Shown: positions 39,938 through 48,888 of the stretch, piece after piece
Numbering within the stretch: position 1 is the first letter of the stretch
How the letters are laid out: each line of letters begins with the position of its first letter
Assembly: GCA_012517405.1 (NCBI GenBank)
Contig: JAAYVB010000046.1
Location: 1 to 64,000 of the forward strand
Source of the DNA: Propionibacterium sp.
GTDB taxonomy: Bacteria; Actinomycetota; Actinomycetes; Propionibacteriales; Propionibacteriaceae
Direction of reading: 5' to 3'
Length of the DNA: 64,000 bases
The notes under the pieces: generated by a model
Told to the model about the DNA's origin: nothing
Database searches by the model: none
What the model saw: only the letters and a program-made list of their open reading frames with translations
Position numbers and translations under genes: made by a program

Positions 39938-41152
39938 ATGGTCAACAAGGTTGGATTGCTCACCGCCGGTGGATTCGCCCCCTGCCTGTCATCGGCGGTG
40001 GCCGGCCTCATCACGCGCTACACCGAACTCGCTCCCGAAATCGAGATCATCGCCTACCGCCATGGCTACGAGGGACTACTCAAGGGTGACTCGGTCGTCG
40101 TCACGCCGGAGGTGCGCGCCCACGCCGATCGGCTGTACAAGTTCGGTGGCTCCCCCATCGGCAACTCACGGGTCAAGCTGACCAATGTCGCCGACCTGGT
40201 CAAACGCGGGCTGGTTGCCGAGGGCGAGAACCCTCTCGAAGTCGCAGCCAAGCAGCTGGTGGCCGATGGCGTCGACGTGCTGCACACCATCGGTGGTGAC
40301 GACACCAACACCACCGCCGCCGACCTGGCGGCCTACCTCGCCGACAACGACTTCGATCTGACCGTGGTCGGGCTGCCGAAGACGATCGACAACGACATCG
40401 TCCCGATCCGTCAGTCGCTGGGCGCGTGGACGGCCGCCGACGAGGCTGCTGACTACGCCAAGAACATCATCGCCGAGCACAATGCCGCTCCCCGCGAGTT
40501 GATCATCCACGAGATCATGGGGCGCAACTGCGGCTATCTCGCCGCCGAGACCACCAAGCGTTACCAGGCCTGGCTGGACGAGCAGGAATGGCTGCCCGAG
40601 ATCGGCCTGTCCAGGGAGGCTTGGGCCGTGCATGCGGTCTACCTGCCCGAGGTCGCCGTCGATCTGGACGCCGAGGCGGAGCGCCTGTCCAAGATCATGG
40701 ACGAGGTCGGCAACGTCAACATCTTCCTCTCCGAGGGTGCCGGGGTGGCCGAGATCGTCGAGCAGATGGAGAAGAACGGTGAGAAGGTGCCCAAGGACGC
40801 CTTCGGCCATGTTCAGATCGACAAGATCAATCCGGGTGCCTGGTTCGGCAAGCAGTTCAGCAAGCGGATCGGCGCTCAGAAGACCATGGTGCAGAAGTCC
40901 GGCTACTTCAGCCGCTCGGCTCCGTCCAACGATGAGGACCTGGCGCTGATCGGACGCACCTGCGTGATGGCTGTCGATGCCGCCCTGGCCGGTACCCCCG
41001 GCGTGATCGGCCTGGACGAGGAGAACAACGACCAGCTCTCCGTGATCGATTTCCCGCGGATCGCCGGTCACAAGCCCTTCGACATCACCCAGCCCTGGTT
41101 CGTCGAGCTGTCCGAGTCGATCGGCATGCCCAAGCCGGAGCACGCCAAGTAA
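39938..41152 (+). CDS. pfp: Pyrophosphate-dependent 6-phosphofructokinase
   Basis: This 404-residue enzyme matches the propionibacterial PPi-PFK in length and motifs. GGDDTN with Asp121/Asp122 replaces the GGDGS of ATP-dependent enzymes, and Lys148 in LPKTIDNDI is the PPi-specific lysine. EIMGRNCGYLA and KSGYFSRSAPSN provide sugar-phosphate contacts. It interconverts fructose-6-phosphate plus PPi with fructose-1,6-bisphosphate plus Pi, so glycolysis is reversible and PPi-driven. Together with a ROK kinase and the propionate-type carboxyltransferase it fits fermentative propionigenic metabolism. A bidirectional terminator lies beyond the stop, inside the opposing gene. Confidence 0.95.
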   Translation: MVNKVGLLTAGGFAPCLSSAVAGLITRYTELAPEIEIIAYRHGYEGLLKGDSVVVTPEVRAHADRLYKFGGSPIGNSRVKLTNVADLVKRGLVAEGENPLEVAAKQLVADGVDVLHTIGGDDTNTTAADLAAYLADNDFDLTVVGLPKTIDNDIVPIRQSLGAWTAADEAADYAKNIIAEHNAAPRELIIHEIMGRNCGYLAAETTKRYQAWLDEQEWLPEIGLSREAWAVHAVYLPEVAVDLDAEAERLSKIMDEVGNVNIFLSEGAGVAEIVEQMEKNGEKVPKDAFGHVQIDKINPGAWFGKQFSKRIGAQKTMVQKSGYFSRSAPSNDEDLALIGRTCVMAVDAALAGTPGVIGLDEENNDQLSVIDFPRIAGHKPFDITQPWFVELSESIGMPKPEHAK

Positions 41153-41153
41153 T

Positions 41154-42272
41154 TCAGCGCTTGTGAATCCGACGCCCCGCCGGGCCGGCTCCGCGACGAA
41201 TGCGGAGTCGCAGCCTGGCGGGGCGTCGTCCGTCCGCAGGCGACTGCGTCGTCCCGAGCTGGGAGGCGGACCGGTCAGCCTGCAGGCGTTGCTCGACCTC
41301 GGCGTCCGCGTGGGCCCAATGATCCTCCACGGTCACCGTGAGCTCCTGGCCACGCAGGATTTCGTCGCCCAGGGAGTGCCGCCGCGCCACGGCAGGTTGA
41401 TTCGAGGTGGCGATCCACGCCGCCCACAGCAGAATCAGATTCGCGAAGAAATTGATGAACAGCATCGCGAGGATCACCGGGCCGAAGAGCTGGGTCGCGC
41501 GTGCCGCACTGAGCAGCCCGGTGAGCCAGCTCACCGCGGTCTGCAGGATGACGAAACATACCCCGGCGCCGACCGAGCCCCGCTTCAAGGCGGACGCCGG
41601 CGGCCGCTCATCGGGCAGAAAGCGGTACATCAGCCAGAAGAGCAGGGTTGCTCCGGCCAACGAGAAGGCAAGTGAAGCCACCCGCACCAGCGCGCTCGAG
41701 ATGCCGACAGCCAGACTGCTCACATGCAGCCAGTCGACGATCGTGCCGGCCAGCTGCGTGCCGATCACCGTGGCGGTGAAGGTCGTTGCCACCAGCACCA
41801 AGATGACCAGCAGCAGGCCCATGTTGATCAGCGGCTCCTGCCAGGGCTTGTGGCGCTGCACCATGTCGAAACTGGGCCGGCCCATCCCCCGGATGACACC
41901 TTTGAGGTTCGCCACCCAGCTCGTCCCGACAACCAGCGCGATCCCGATCGCCAGAATGCCGACGTTGCGCCAGTTCAGCAGATACTGGCTGAGCAGAATG
42001 AGGATCTGATCCTGCAGCGGCCCGGCCGAGAGATTGTCGACGAGAAAGATCTGGACGACTCCCAGCAGATCGGGACGCAGCACCGTCAGGGTGAATCCGA
42101 CAGCCGCGAACGCGAACATCAAGACGGGGACGATGGCCAAGATGGTGAAGAACGCCATCGCTGCCGAGAGCTGGTTGCCCAGCCGGTTCATGTAGCGGAC
42201 GTAGGCGCGCAGCAGATGCGAGCCAGCGGGGCTGGCCTGCAGCCACTCCAGCAACGAATGTACCGACGACAT
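41154..42272 (-). CDS. YihY/virulence factor BrkB family membrane protein
   Basis: This 372-residue protein has a cytoplasmic N-terminus of about 35 residues and six membrane helices: LSAAMAFFTILAIVPVLMF, the YLLNWRNVGILAIGIALVV region, LVILVLVATTFTATVIG and others. The charged C-terminal tail is about 75 residues. The family was once misnamed RNase BN; its true function is unclear, with suggestions of membrane stress and serum resistance. The end of the coding region contains a long hairpin that probably serves as terminator for the convergent pfp gene. The tail is consequently Arg/Gly-rich (RRPARLRLRIRRGAGPAGRR). Confidence 0.85.
   Translation of the reverse strand: MSSVHSLLEWLQASPAGSHLLRAYVRYMNRLGNQLSAAMAFFTILAIVPVLMFAFAAVGFTLTVLRPDLLGVVQIFLVDNLSAGPLQDQILILLSQYLLNWRNVGILAIGIALVVGTSWVANLKGVIRGMGRPSFDMVQRHKPWQEPLINMGLLLVILVLVATTFTATVIGTQLAGTIVDWLHVSSLAVGISSALVRVASLAFSLAGATLLFWLMYRFLPDERPPASALKRGSVGAGVCFVILQTAVSWLTGLLSAARATQLFGPVILAMLFINFFANLILLWAAWIATSNQPAVARRHSLGDEILRGQELTVTVEDHWAHADAEVEQRLQADRSASQLGTTQSPADGRRPARLRLRIRRGAGPAGRRIHKR
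41171..41227. terminator. Bidirectional terminator hairpin embedded in the yihY-like 3' end
   Basis: Arms GACGCCCCGCC (41171-41181) and GGCGGGGCGTC (41217-41227) are a perfect 11-bp inverted repeat enclosing a second hairpin, CTCCGC (41189-41194) with GCGGAG (41202-41207). It lies 19 nt after the pfp stop and within the last 25 codons of the opposing gene. Confidence 0.6.
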
Positions 42273-42294
42273 GGCCCCATCATCTCAGCCTGAC

Positions 42295-45114
42295 CTATTG
42301 GACGTAGTCAGCGACCGGCGGGCAGGTGCACATGAGATGGCGGTCGCCGTAGGCATTGTCGATGCGCGCGGACCACGGCCAGTACTTCTGGGAGTCGGCC
42401 GGGCCTAGCTGCCCGGTGCTGCGTCCGGCCGGGTAGGCCGCCAGCCGACGCGAATACGGATGCGTCCACTCGTCGGCGGTGCAGCGTCCCAGGGTATGCG
42501 GGGCGTTGACCAGCGGGTTGTCATCATGGGGCCACTCGCCGGCGATCAGCAGGTCGATCTCGGCACGGATGGCGATCATCGCATCGCAGAACCGGTCGAG
42601 TTCGCGCTGGTCCTCGCTCTCGGTCGGCTCGATCATCAACGTGCCGGGCACCGGGAAGCTCATGGTCGGGGCATGAAAACCGTAGTCGATGAGTCGTTTC
42701 GCGATGTCGTCGATGGTCAGCCCGGCGTGCTTGCAGACCGCCCGCGGGTCGATGATGCACTCGTGGGCGACCAGGCCGCCCTGGCCGGTGTAGAGCACCG
42801 GGAACGCCTCGTTGAGCACCTTGGCGATGTAGTTGGCGTTCAGCAACGCAACCTGGCTGGCCTGACGCAGTCCGTCGGCTCCCATCATCGCGATGTACGC
42901 GTAGGTGATGGGCAGCACGCCGGCCGAACCGAACGCGGACTCCGAGACCGGGTGCTCGGCATCGGGCAGATAGGGCGCCAGATGCGCGCGCACCGCGATC
43001 GGCCCGACCCCCGGCCCGCCCCCGCCGTGCGGGATGGCGAAGGTCTTGTGCAGGTTCAGGTGGCTGACATCGGCCCCGAACTTGCCCGGCCTGGCCAGAC
43101 CGACCAGGGCGTTCATGTTCGCGCCGTCGACATAGACCTGCCCACCTGCCGAGTGCACCAGCTCGCAGGCTGTGCTGATGGTGTCTTCGAAGACGCCGTG
43201 GGTGGACGGATAGGTGATCATGATCGCAGCCAGCCGGCCGGCGTGGGCGGCCACCTTGGCGCGCAGATCATCCAGGTCGATCGAGCCGTCCTCGGTGGCC
43301 TTCACCACGACCACCTTCAGCCCGGCCATCGTGGCCGACGCGGCGTTCGTGCCGTGCGCCGAGGACGGGATCAGGCAGACGGTTCGTCCGTCTTCGCCGC
43401 GTGCCCGGTAGTAGCGGCGGATGGCCATCAGCCCGGCGAACTCGCCCTGGGCGCCGGAGTTGGGTTGCAGTGAGACCTTGTCGTAGCCGCTGATCTCGGC
43501 CAGCCAGCCGCTCAGCTCGTCGATCAGCTCGTGCATGCCCTGGGCATCGCTGTCCGGGACGAACGGGTGCAGCCCGGCGAAGCCCGGATAGCTGATCGGC
43601 TCCAGTTCGGCGGCCGAATTGAGTTTCATGGTGCAGCTGCCCAGCGGAATCATGCCGCGGTCGAGCGCGAAATCCCGGTCGGCCAGTGAGCGCAGATAGC
43701 GCATCAGGCTGGTCTCGGAATGGTGTGAGCCGAAGACCGGGTGTGTGAGGTACTCACTGGTACGCGCGTCGGCCGCCAGCCCGCCCCAGAACTGGTCGCC
43801 TGCTATCTCGGCTCCGAACGCCTGGGCCACCGCGACCAGATCGTCGTCGGTGGCATCCTCCCCGATCGATACGCCGACCTGGCCGGCATCGACTCGCCGC
43901 AGGTGAATGCCGGCCGCCCGAGCACGCCGGACGACCTGATCCGCGTCCGGCACCCCGACCAGCAAGGTGTCGAAGAAGCTCTCGTGGACGACCTGCGCCC
44001 CGGCCGCACGAAGTGCGCCGGCGAGCTGTCGTGCGCTCAGATGAATCCCCGTGGCGATCTCCCGCAGGCCCTCGGGACCGTGGTAGAGGGCATAGGCCGC
44101 CGCGGTCACCGCGAGCAGCACCTGCGCGGTGCAGATGTTCGACGTTGCCTTCTCCCGGCGGATGTGCTGTTCGCGGGTCTGCAGTGCCAGCCGCAGCGCG
44201 GGTGCGCCGTCGGCATCGGTCGAGACGCCGACCAGCCGGCCGGGCAGCCTGCGTTCGGCTCCGGCCCTGGCCGCGATGTAGCCGGCGTGCGGGCCGCCGT
44301 AGAACAACGGAACGCCGAATCGCTGAGTGCTGCCGACCGCGATATCGGCACCCCACTCCCCCGGCGGTGTCACCAAGGTGAGCGCGAGCAGATCGGCGGC
44401 TGCGACCAGCTGCGCACCGACAGCATGCGCAGCCTCGGCCAGCGCGGCCAACTCGGCGGTGGACTGCAGGCGCCCGTCTGCGGTGGGAGTCTGCACCACG
44501 ACGCAGAATGCCCGCGCAAGGTTGTCGTCGGCCGCCAGATCGTCGCCGCCGATGACGATCTCGATACCGGCAGCGTCCATCCGGGTGCGCAGGACCGCCA
44601 GTGAGGCAGGCAGCAGGCCGGGATCCACCAGCACCACCTCACCCGAACGCACGGTGCGCCGGGCCATCGCCACCCCCTCGGCGACCGCGGTGGCCTCGTC
44701 CAGCAGGCTGGCGCCCGCCAGTGGCAGCCCGGTGAGGTCTGCGACCATGGTCTGGAAGTTCAGCAGCATCTCGAGGCGACCCTGGCTGATTTCGGGTTGA
44801 TACGGGGTGTAGGCCGTGTACCAGGCGGGGTTCTCGAGGATATTGCGCCGGATCACCGCCGGGGTGATGGTGCCGTGGTAGCCGAGTCCGATCATCGCGC
44901 GGCCGGGGTTGTTGCGCGCCGCCAACGATCTCAGCCGCTCCAGTGCGGCCGCCTCGTCGATGCCCGCCGGCAGGCTCAGCCCGTCGTCGACGCGGATGGC
45001 CGCGGGCATCGCCTTATCGACCAGTTCATCGAGACTCGACAGTCCCAGACGGTCGAGCATCCTGGTCTGCTGGATGGCATCCGGACCGATGTGGCGGTGC
45101 AGGAATGACGACAC
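42295..45114 (-). CDS. gcvP: Glycine dehydrogenase (decarboxylating), P-protein of the glycine cleavage system
   Basis: This 939-residue single-chain P-protein starts [19 protein letters not shown], has an N-terminal half with MIGLGYHGT and [15 protein letters not shown], and a C-terminal catalytic half with the PLP lysine in [18 protein letters not shown] (around residue 690). P-protein decarboxylates glycine and loads the aminomethyl group on the lipoyl arm of GcvH, encoded at 47712-48098. No gcvT is in this window. GTG start with GGAGG 6 nt upstream. It ends the block of division-linked regulators, as in M. tuberculosis where gcvB follows Rv1830. Confidence 0.97.
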   Translation of the reverse strand: MSSFLHRHIGPDAIQQTRMLDRLGLSSLDELVDKAMPAAIRVDDGLSLPAGIDEAAALERLRSLAARNNPGRAMIGLGYHGTITPAVIRRNILENPAWYTAYTPYQPEISQGRLEMLLNFQTMVADLTGLPLAGASLLDEATAVAEGVAMARRTVRSGEVVLVDPGLLPASLAVLRTRMDAAGIEIVIGGDDLAADDNLARAFCVVVQTPTADGRLQSTAELAALAEAAHAVGAQLVAAADLLALTLVTPPGEWGADIAVGSTQRFGVPLFYGGPHAGYIAARAGAERRLPGRLVGVSTDADGAPALRLALQTREQHIRREKATSNICTAQVLLAVTAAAYALYHGPEGLREIATGIHLSARQLAGALRAAGAQVVHESFFDTLLVGVPDADQVVRRARAAGIHLRRVDAGQVGVSIGEDATDDDLVAVAQAFGAEIAGDQFWGGLAADARTSEYLTHPVFGSHHSETSLMRYLRSLADRDFALDRGMIPLGSCTMKLNSAAELEPISYPGFAGLHPFVPDSDAQGMHELIDELSGWLAEISGYDKVSLQPNSGAQGEFAGLMAIRRYYRARGEDGRTVCLIPSSAHGTNAASATMAGLKVVVVKATEDGSIDLDDLRAKVAAHAGRLAAIMITYPSTHGVFEDTISTACELVHSAGGQVYVDGANMNALVGLARPGKFGADVSHLNLHKTFAIPHGGGGPGVGPIAVRAHLAPYLPDAEHPVSESAFGSAGVLPITYAYIAMMGADGLRQASQVALLNANYIAKVLNEAFPVLYTGQGGLVAHECIIDPRAVCKHAGLTIDDIAKRLIDYGFHAPTMSFPVPGTLMIEPTESEDQRELDRFCDAMIAIRAEIDLLIAGEWPHDDNPLVNAPHTLGRCTADEWTHPYSRRLAAYPAGRSTGQLGPADSQKYWPWSARIDNAYGDRHLMCTCPPVADYVQ

Positions 45115-45173
45115 GCGAGCCTCCTTGGATGGCGCACTGGACGGGCTCGGTTACCGGCCGGTGGAGTGGAAAA

Positions 45174-45740
45174 TCAGTTGGCCGCCCGCTGCTGACGGCG
45201 GCGGGACAGCTCGTCGTCCATCGGCTCCGCCGCGACCGCAGCGGTTCGCTCGCCGGGCAGTGCCAGCAGAGTACCTTCGATGTCTCGCCAGACCCCACCC
45301 AGGGCGATGGCGAACATACCCTGCCCGCCGCGCAGCAGGTCGATCACCTCATGATCGGTGGTGCATTCGTAGACCGAGATGCCATCGCTCATCAAGGTGA
45401 CCTGTGAGAGGTCCTGGACGCCGCGCTCGCGCAGGTGATCGATGGCCGTGCGGATCTGCTGCAGTGAGATGCCGGCGTCCAGCAGTCGCTTGACGACCTT
45501 GAGCATCAGGATGTCTCGGAATGAGTAGAGTCGCTGGGTGCCGGATCCGCCGGCGTCACGGATCTCGGGAGTGACCAGGCCGGTACGCGCCCAGTAGTCG
45601 AGTTGCCGGTAGCTGATGCCCGCAACATTGCAGGCAACCGGTCCGCGGAACGCCAGGTCATCGGGCAGGGGTCCGAAGTCGCCCTCGAACAGCGCATCTT
45701 GTGCGCTGACAACGCTCAGGCTCTCTTGGGGACTACTCAC
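45174..45740 (-). CDS. MerR-family transcriptional regulator (Rv1830-type)
   Basis: This 188-residue regulator has a MerR-type winged helix near residues 38-105 (VAGISYRQLDYWARTGLVTP, GTQRLYSFRDILMLKVVKRL) and a helix DAGISLQQIRTAIDHLRERG before a C-terminal effector-like region. Its position between the DUF151 gene and gcvP corresponds to Rv1830 of M. tuberculosis, a regulator linked to cell division and size. GAGGAG lies upstream of the GTG. The 186-nt gap upstream (45741-45926) holds a small hairpin with a GCAA loop (45837-45852) and no other recognisable element. Confidence 0.85.
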   Translation of the reverse strand: MSSPQESLSVVSAQDALFEGDFGPLPDDLAFRGPVACNVAGISYRQLDYWARTGLVTPEIRDAGGSGTQRLYSFRDILMLKVVKRLLDAGISLQQIRTAIDHLRERGVQDLSQVTLMSDGISVYECTTDHEVIDLLRGGQGMFAIALGGVWRDIEGTLLALPGERTAAVAAEPMDDELSRRRQQRAAN

Positions 45741-45926
45741 GGTGCTCTCCTCACGTGCCCTGCAGACCTGAACTCGCGCTCGACTACAGCTGTGTAACTA
45801 CTCCGCTGCCTTTCAAACGGTAGGCGTGATCGAACCGGTGAGCAATCACCGCGGCCTCAAGGCTCTCGGCGTGTCCCGGCACCGGGATTCGGCGCGATAC
45901 GATCAAACACCGCTTGGCTTGCTGAT

Positions 45927-46388
45927 TCAGTTCTCGAAGTCGTCAGGGCTGATCTGGTCGAGAAACTCCCGGAACTTCTCCACCTCGTCCTCGGCGGGTT
46001 CGAAAAGCTCAACCCCTACTTGATCCAGCAGCTCGTCGGGACATTTGACCTTGAAACCGGAACGCAACGCCAGTGCGACCACGTCGGATGGACGGGCGGT
46101 GATGGCATGGCCGTCCACCCACAGTTCGGCGTAGAACGTGCCGTCGGCGACCGTGGTGATGCGCCCCTCGAGGTCGACATGCCCCAGTTGCGACAGCACG
46201 TCGGCCATCAGATCGTGGGTCATCGGACGCGGCGGGACAATGCCCTCGAGCGCGTTGACGATCGCTGATGCCTCAGCCGCGCCTATCCAGATCGGGAGAT
46301 ACCGCTGACCACCCGATTCCTTGAGCAACAGCATTGGTGCGTTGGAGGGCACCTCCACGCGTACTCCCATGATGTCGAGCTCTATCAC
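45927..46388 (-). CDS. Bifunctional nuclease family (DUF151) protein
   Basis: This 153-residue protein is of the DUF151/BFN type: LDIMGVRVEVPSNAPMLLLK, YLPIWIGAAEASAIVNALEG, PRPMTHDLMADVL and ARPSDVVALALR are its conserved blocks. The related Thermotoga structure and plant BFN proteins show or imply nuclease activity, but the actinobacterial role is unproven. It corresponds to Rv1829, between the two MerR regulators. The acidic C-terminus (EPAEDEVEKFREFLDQISPD) may be an interaction tail. The start is GTG. A TAGACT -10 ends 7 nt upstream, so it may be transcribed separately and leaderless. Confidence 0.88.
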   Translation of the reverse strand: MIELDIMGVRVEVPSNAPMLLLKESGGQRYLPIWIGAAEASAIVNALEGIVPPRPMTHDLMADVLSQLGHVDLEGRITTVADGTFYAELWVDGHAITARPSDVVALALRSGFKVKCPDELLDQVGVELFEPAEDEVEKFREFLDQISPDDFEN

Positions 46389-46395
46389 GCGACCC

Positions 46396-46401
46396 AGTCT
46401 A
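46396..46401 (-). promoter_or_regulatory. -10 element (TAGACT) for leaderless DUF151 gene
   Basis: TAGACT on the minus strand ends 7 nt before GTG 46388, inside the 27-nt gap after ftsR. Confidence 0.4.
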
Positions 46402-46415
46402 TCGGCGTCGCCCGA

Positions 46416-47126
46416 TCAGCCCTCCAACAGGGTGTAGATCATCGCGGCGTGCGCATGCACCACCAGCTGGCTGACCTCGTGCAGGGTCTGCGCGGGTTTG
46501 GCGCTGATCGCCAGATACGGACGCACTGCCTGCTCGACCAGACCGGCCTCCCGTTCGGCGGCCTGCTTGATGGCGCGCATGTGACGGCTGTCCATGCCGT
46601 ATTCCTGCAAGCGCCGGGCGACCACGCACACCGTGAGCGCCTCGCGTCCGTAGTAGATCGAACCCCGCTTGGGCACCACCATCTGCTGACGCTCCAGCTC
46701 GATCAGGGTCGCCTCCGACAGGCCGCTGACCTGCAGGAGCTCACGACGGGTCAGCTTCATCGGGCGCTTCTGGGCCGGCCTCGGCGCTGTCGCCGGATCC
46801 TGCGGATCGGTCTCGGGTGCGGCCGACGCCGCCGAATTGGACGAGGCCGGAGACTCGATGGTCGGGGGCTCGATCCCGCGATCCATCATTTCGAGGTTCT
46901 GCCGGATCACCTTCAAGGGCAGATAGTGATCGCGCTGCATCCTCAGGATGTAGCGCAGCCGATCGATGTCCGCCTCGGCATAGCGGCGGTATCCGGACGG
47001 CGCGCGCTCGGGCGAAACCAGGCCCTCGCTCTCCAGAAACCTGATCTTCGAAATAGAAATATCCGGAAACTCGTTCTTGAGCAGCGGAAGGACCTGGCCG
47101 ATGCTTCGCTTGGCCGGTGGCGGCAT
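46416..47126 (-). CDS. ftsR: FtsR-type MerR regulator (Rv1828 homologue)
   Basis: This 236-residue protein has an N-terminal MerR winged helix (ISISKIRFLESEGLVSPERAP, GYRRYAEADIDRLRYILRMQ) and an Ala/Pro-rich linker. A C-terminal half (about residues 120-236) looks like a second HTH-derived domain, starting LTRRELLQVSGLSEATLIEL. The homologue in Corynebacterium glutamicum, FtsR, activates ftsZ. The gene order garA-ftsR-DUF151-merR is conserved with M. tuberculosis Rv1827-Rv1830. Its start overlaps the garA stop by 1 nt, so the two are coupled. Confidence 0.9.
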   Translation of the reverse strand: MPPPAKRSIGQVLPLLKNEFPDISISKIRFLESEGLVSPERAPSGYRRYAEADIDRLRYILRMQRDHYLPLKVIRQNLEMMDRGIEPPTIESPASSNSAASAAPETDPQDPATAPRPAQKRPMKLTRRELLQVSGLSEATLIELERQQMVVPKRGSIYYGREALTVCVVARRLQEYGMDSRHMRAIKQAAEREAGLVEQAVRPYLAISAKPAQTLHEVSQLVVHAHAAMIYTLLEG

Positions 47127-47617
47127 CAGCGCAGTCCGTGCTCGCTCACGAAGAACAGCATCCGGAACTTGCCGATCTGTACCTCGTCGCCAGGACGCAA
47201 CACAGCGGCCTGGTCGACCAGCGTGCGGTTGACGTACGTGCCGTTGAGACTGCCCTTGTCCACCAGGCTTATCTGGCCGTCGCGCATCACGAACTCGGCG
47301 TGATCGCGTGAGACGGTGATGTCATCGAGGAAAATATCGGACTTCGGGCTACGGCCGGCCGTCACGATGTCTTTGTCGAGCAGGTAACGAGCTCCGACGT
47401 CAGGCCCGCGAGTGACGATCAGAAGAGCATTGCCGGCCGGCAGGGTGCTGAGCGCATCCGCGTCCTCGGCACTGATCTCCAGGGTGCGGGGGTCCTCTTC
47501 GGGCACGATGATCACGCGCGTTGTCTCGGACACCGACGCCGGTAGCGCGTTGCCGCACTTGGAGCAGAAGTTGCTCCCGACCGGGTTTGAGTGACCGCAC
47601 TTGCTGCAATCGATCAT
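47126..47617 (-). CDS. garA: FHA-domain metabolic regulator GarA/OdhI-like with N-terminal zinc ribbon
   Basis: This 163-residue protein has a C-terminal FHA domain (TAGRSPKSDIFLDDITVSRD, HAEF, SLNGTYVN). A phosphorylatable pair Thr32-Thr33 lies in the motif SETTRV, corresponding to the PknB/PknG target of GarA and OdhI, which bind and inhibit 2-oxoglutarate dehydrogenase and related enzymes. The first 21 residues add a zinc ribbon with two CxxC motifs (Cys4, 7, 18, 21), absent from the mycobacterial protein. The ATG at 47617 begins exactly before this ribbon. The gene lies between gcvH and ftsR as in M. tuberculosis. Confidence 0.88.
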   Translation of the reverse strand: MIDCSKCGHSNPVGSNFCSKCGNALPASVSETTRVIIVPEEDPRTLEISAEDADALSTLPAGNALLIVTRGPDVGARYLLDKDIVTAGRSPKSDIFLDDITVSRDHAEFVMRDGQISLVDKGSLNGTYVNRTLVDQAAVLRPGDEVQIGKFRMLFFVSEHGLR

Positions 47618-47642
47618 TATCGGAGGCTTTCTTGTCTGCGTG

Positions 47643-47681
47643 CCATCGGGGGAAGCCGATGGATGGTTGGGTGACAGTTTA
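47643..47681 (-). promoter_or_regulatory. garA upstream region: -10 TAAACT and leader hairpin
   Basis: TAAACT on the minus strand (47681-47676) implies a leader of about 50 nt. Within it CCATCGG and CCGATGG (47643-47649 and 47656-47662) form a 7-bp hairpin with a 6-nt loop. This could also terminate gcvH transcripts. Confidence 0.35.
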
Positions 47682-47711
47682 GTCGAGCAGCGTGAGGCTG
47701 CGGGCAAACTC

Positions 47712-48098
47712 CTACTCGCCGATGTGCTCAGCGTAGGCGTCTTCGTCCAGTAGATCGTCCAACTCGCTGGTATCGGCGAGTTCGACGTCGAACAACCAGC
47801 CTTCTCCGAATGGATCCTGGCCGATCAACTCGGGTTCATCGGCGACCGTCTCGTTGATCCTCACCACCACGCCAGAAACCGGCGCGAAGATGTCGGCAAC
47901 CGACTTGGTCGACTCCAGCTCGCCGCAGCTGTCGCCTGCCACCACCGATGAACCGACCGTGGGCAGCGACACGTAGACGATGTCACCCAGCTCGCCGGTC
48001 GCGTAGGCGGTGACACCGATGCGCGCCACTGTCGAACTGTCAATGCGCACCCATTCGTGTTCGGCGGTGAAAAGTACATCCTCCGGCAACTCGATCAT
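47712..48098 (-). CDS. gcvH: Glycine cleavage system H protein
   Basis: This 128-residue lipoyl carrier starts with ELPEDVLFTAEHEWVRID, has the lipoylation site in CGELESTKSVADIFAP (Lys at about residue 64) and the C-terminal FGEGWLFDVELAD. It shuttles the aminomethyl intermediate between GcvP (42.3-45.1 kb) and GcvT (not in this window). An excellent AGGAGG Shine-Dalgarno lies 6 nt before the ATG. It sits between the DUF881 gene and garA, an order fixed in many actinobacteria. Confidence 0.96.
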   Translation of the reverse strand: MIELPEDVLFTAEHEWVRIDSSTVARIGVTAYATGELGDIVYVSLPTVGSSVVAGDSCGELESTKSVADIFAPVSGVVVRINETVADEPELIGQDPFGEGWLFDVELADTSELDDLLDEDAYAEHIGE

Positions 48099-48147
48099 GG
48101 CTTCCTCCTGAAGGTCATTTCTTGCTCTCGTCCTGGCCGGCAGAGCG

Positions 48148-48888
48148 TCATGCGGGCCGGGCGTATCTCGGCGTCCGGGGCGTGGCGAGGCTGGTGATCT
48201 CCACCTCGTCCAGTTGCTCGATGTCGACCGAACCACCGATCCGGTCGCTTTCGACCTGGCTGACCAGGCCCCCACGGAACTTGGCACCCTCCGTCAGCGC
48301 GTGCGAATCGCCGATTGCGTCGATCGTGATCGGCAGACTGACCGCCTGATCATCGATCACCAAGCCCTCTTGTGTCTGGCCCACCCAGCTCTGAGCGACC
48401 AGCCGGATGCTGTCGTTGATCTCAATCACCTCTGCGCCGGCATCGCGGAGCTCCTGGATGGCTTCCAGCATGATATCGGTGGTGAGCGCTCCCGGCGGCG
48501 CCGAGATGGTGATCCGCACGCCCGGGCCGACGGCAGCCACTGTACCAGCCAGAATGCCCAGCGTGTCGGCTCGCTTCTGAGCCTCCTGAGCGGCCACCGC
48601 CTCGGCGTCCGCGCCGGAGGCCAGCGCATCGCGGGTGCGTTCGAGCTCGGCGACCTCGGCCGTCAGCTGATCGGTCTCGGTGGTCAGCCCGTCGAGCAAC
48701 TGGACGAGGTCGTCGCGGCGCAACGCCGCGTACTGATCGTCCTTGGCCGATGACTGGACCTGGATGACGATGGCGGCCGCCACCACGCACAACGCGACCG
48801 CCCAGACCAGTTGCTTGCGGTTGGGACGCAGCCAACCGGCGATGGCGCCGCCTAGGTCGCGGGGCTTGGGTGCTGCGGACTCAGGCAT
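48148..48888 (-). CDS. DUF881 family membrane-anchored protein (second copy in the sbp locus)
   Basis: This 246-residue protein has one membrane helix near residues 27-45 (LVWAVALCVVAAAIVIQVQ), a coiled coil (about 55-95) and the DUF881 extracytoplasmic domain (about 105-225) with GPGVRITISAPPG, LRDAGAEVIEINDSIRL and LPITIDAIGD. DUF881 proteins (YlxW group) flank sbp near division genes in many Gram-positives; their role is unknown. ATG 48888 overlaps the sbp stop by 8 nt. A related DUF881 protein is encoded on the other side of sbp. Confidence 0.88.
   Translation of the reverse strand: MPESAAPKPRDLGGAIAGWLRPNRKQLVWAVALCVVAAAIVIQVQSSAKDDQYAALRRDDLVQLLDGLTTETDQLTAEVAELERTRDALASGADAEAVAAQEAQKRADTLGILAGTVAAVGPGVRITISAPPGALTTDIMLEAIQELRDAGAEVIEINDSIRLVAQSWVGQTQEGLVIDDQAVSLPITIDAIGDSHALTEGAKFRGGLVSQVESDRIGGSVDIEQLDEVEITSLATPRTPRYARPA

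Noticed and set aside
45741-45926. Small gene or riboswitch in the gap before the MerR gene
   Set aside because: Only a 6-bp hairpin with a GCAA loop was found; open frames here lack start signals and recognisable content.
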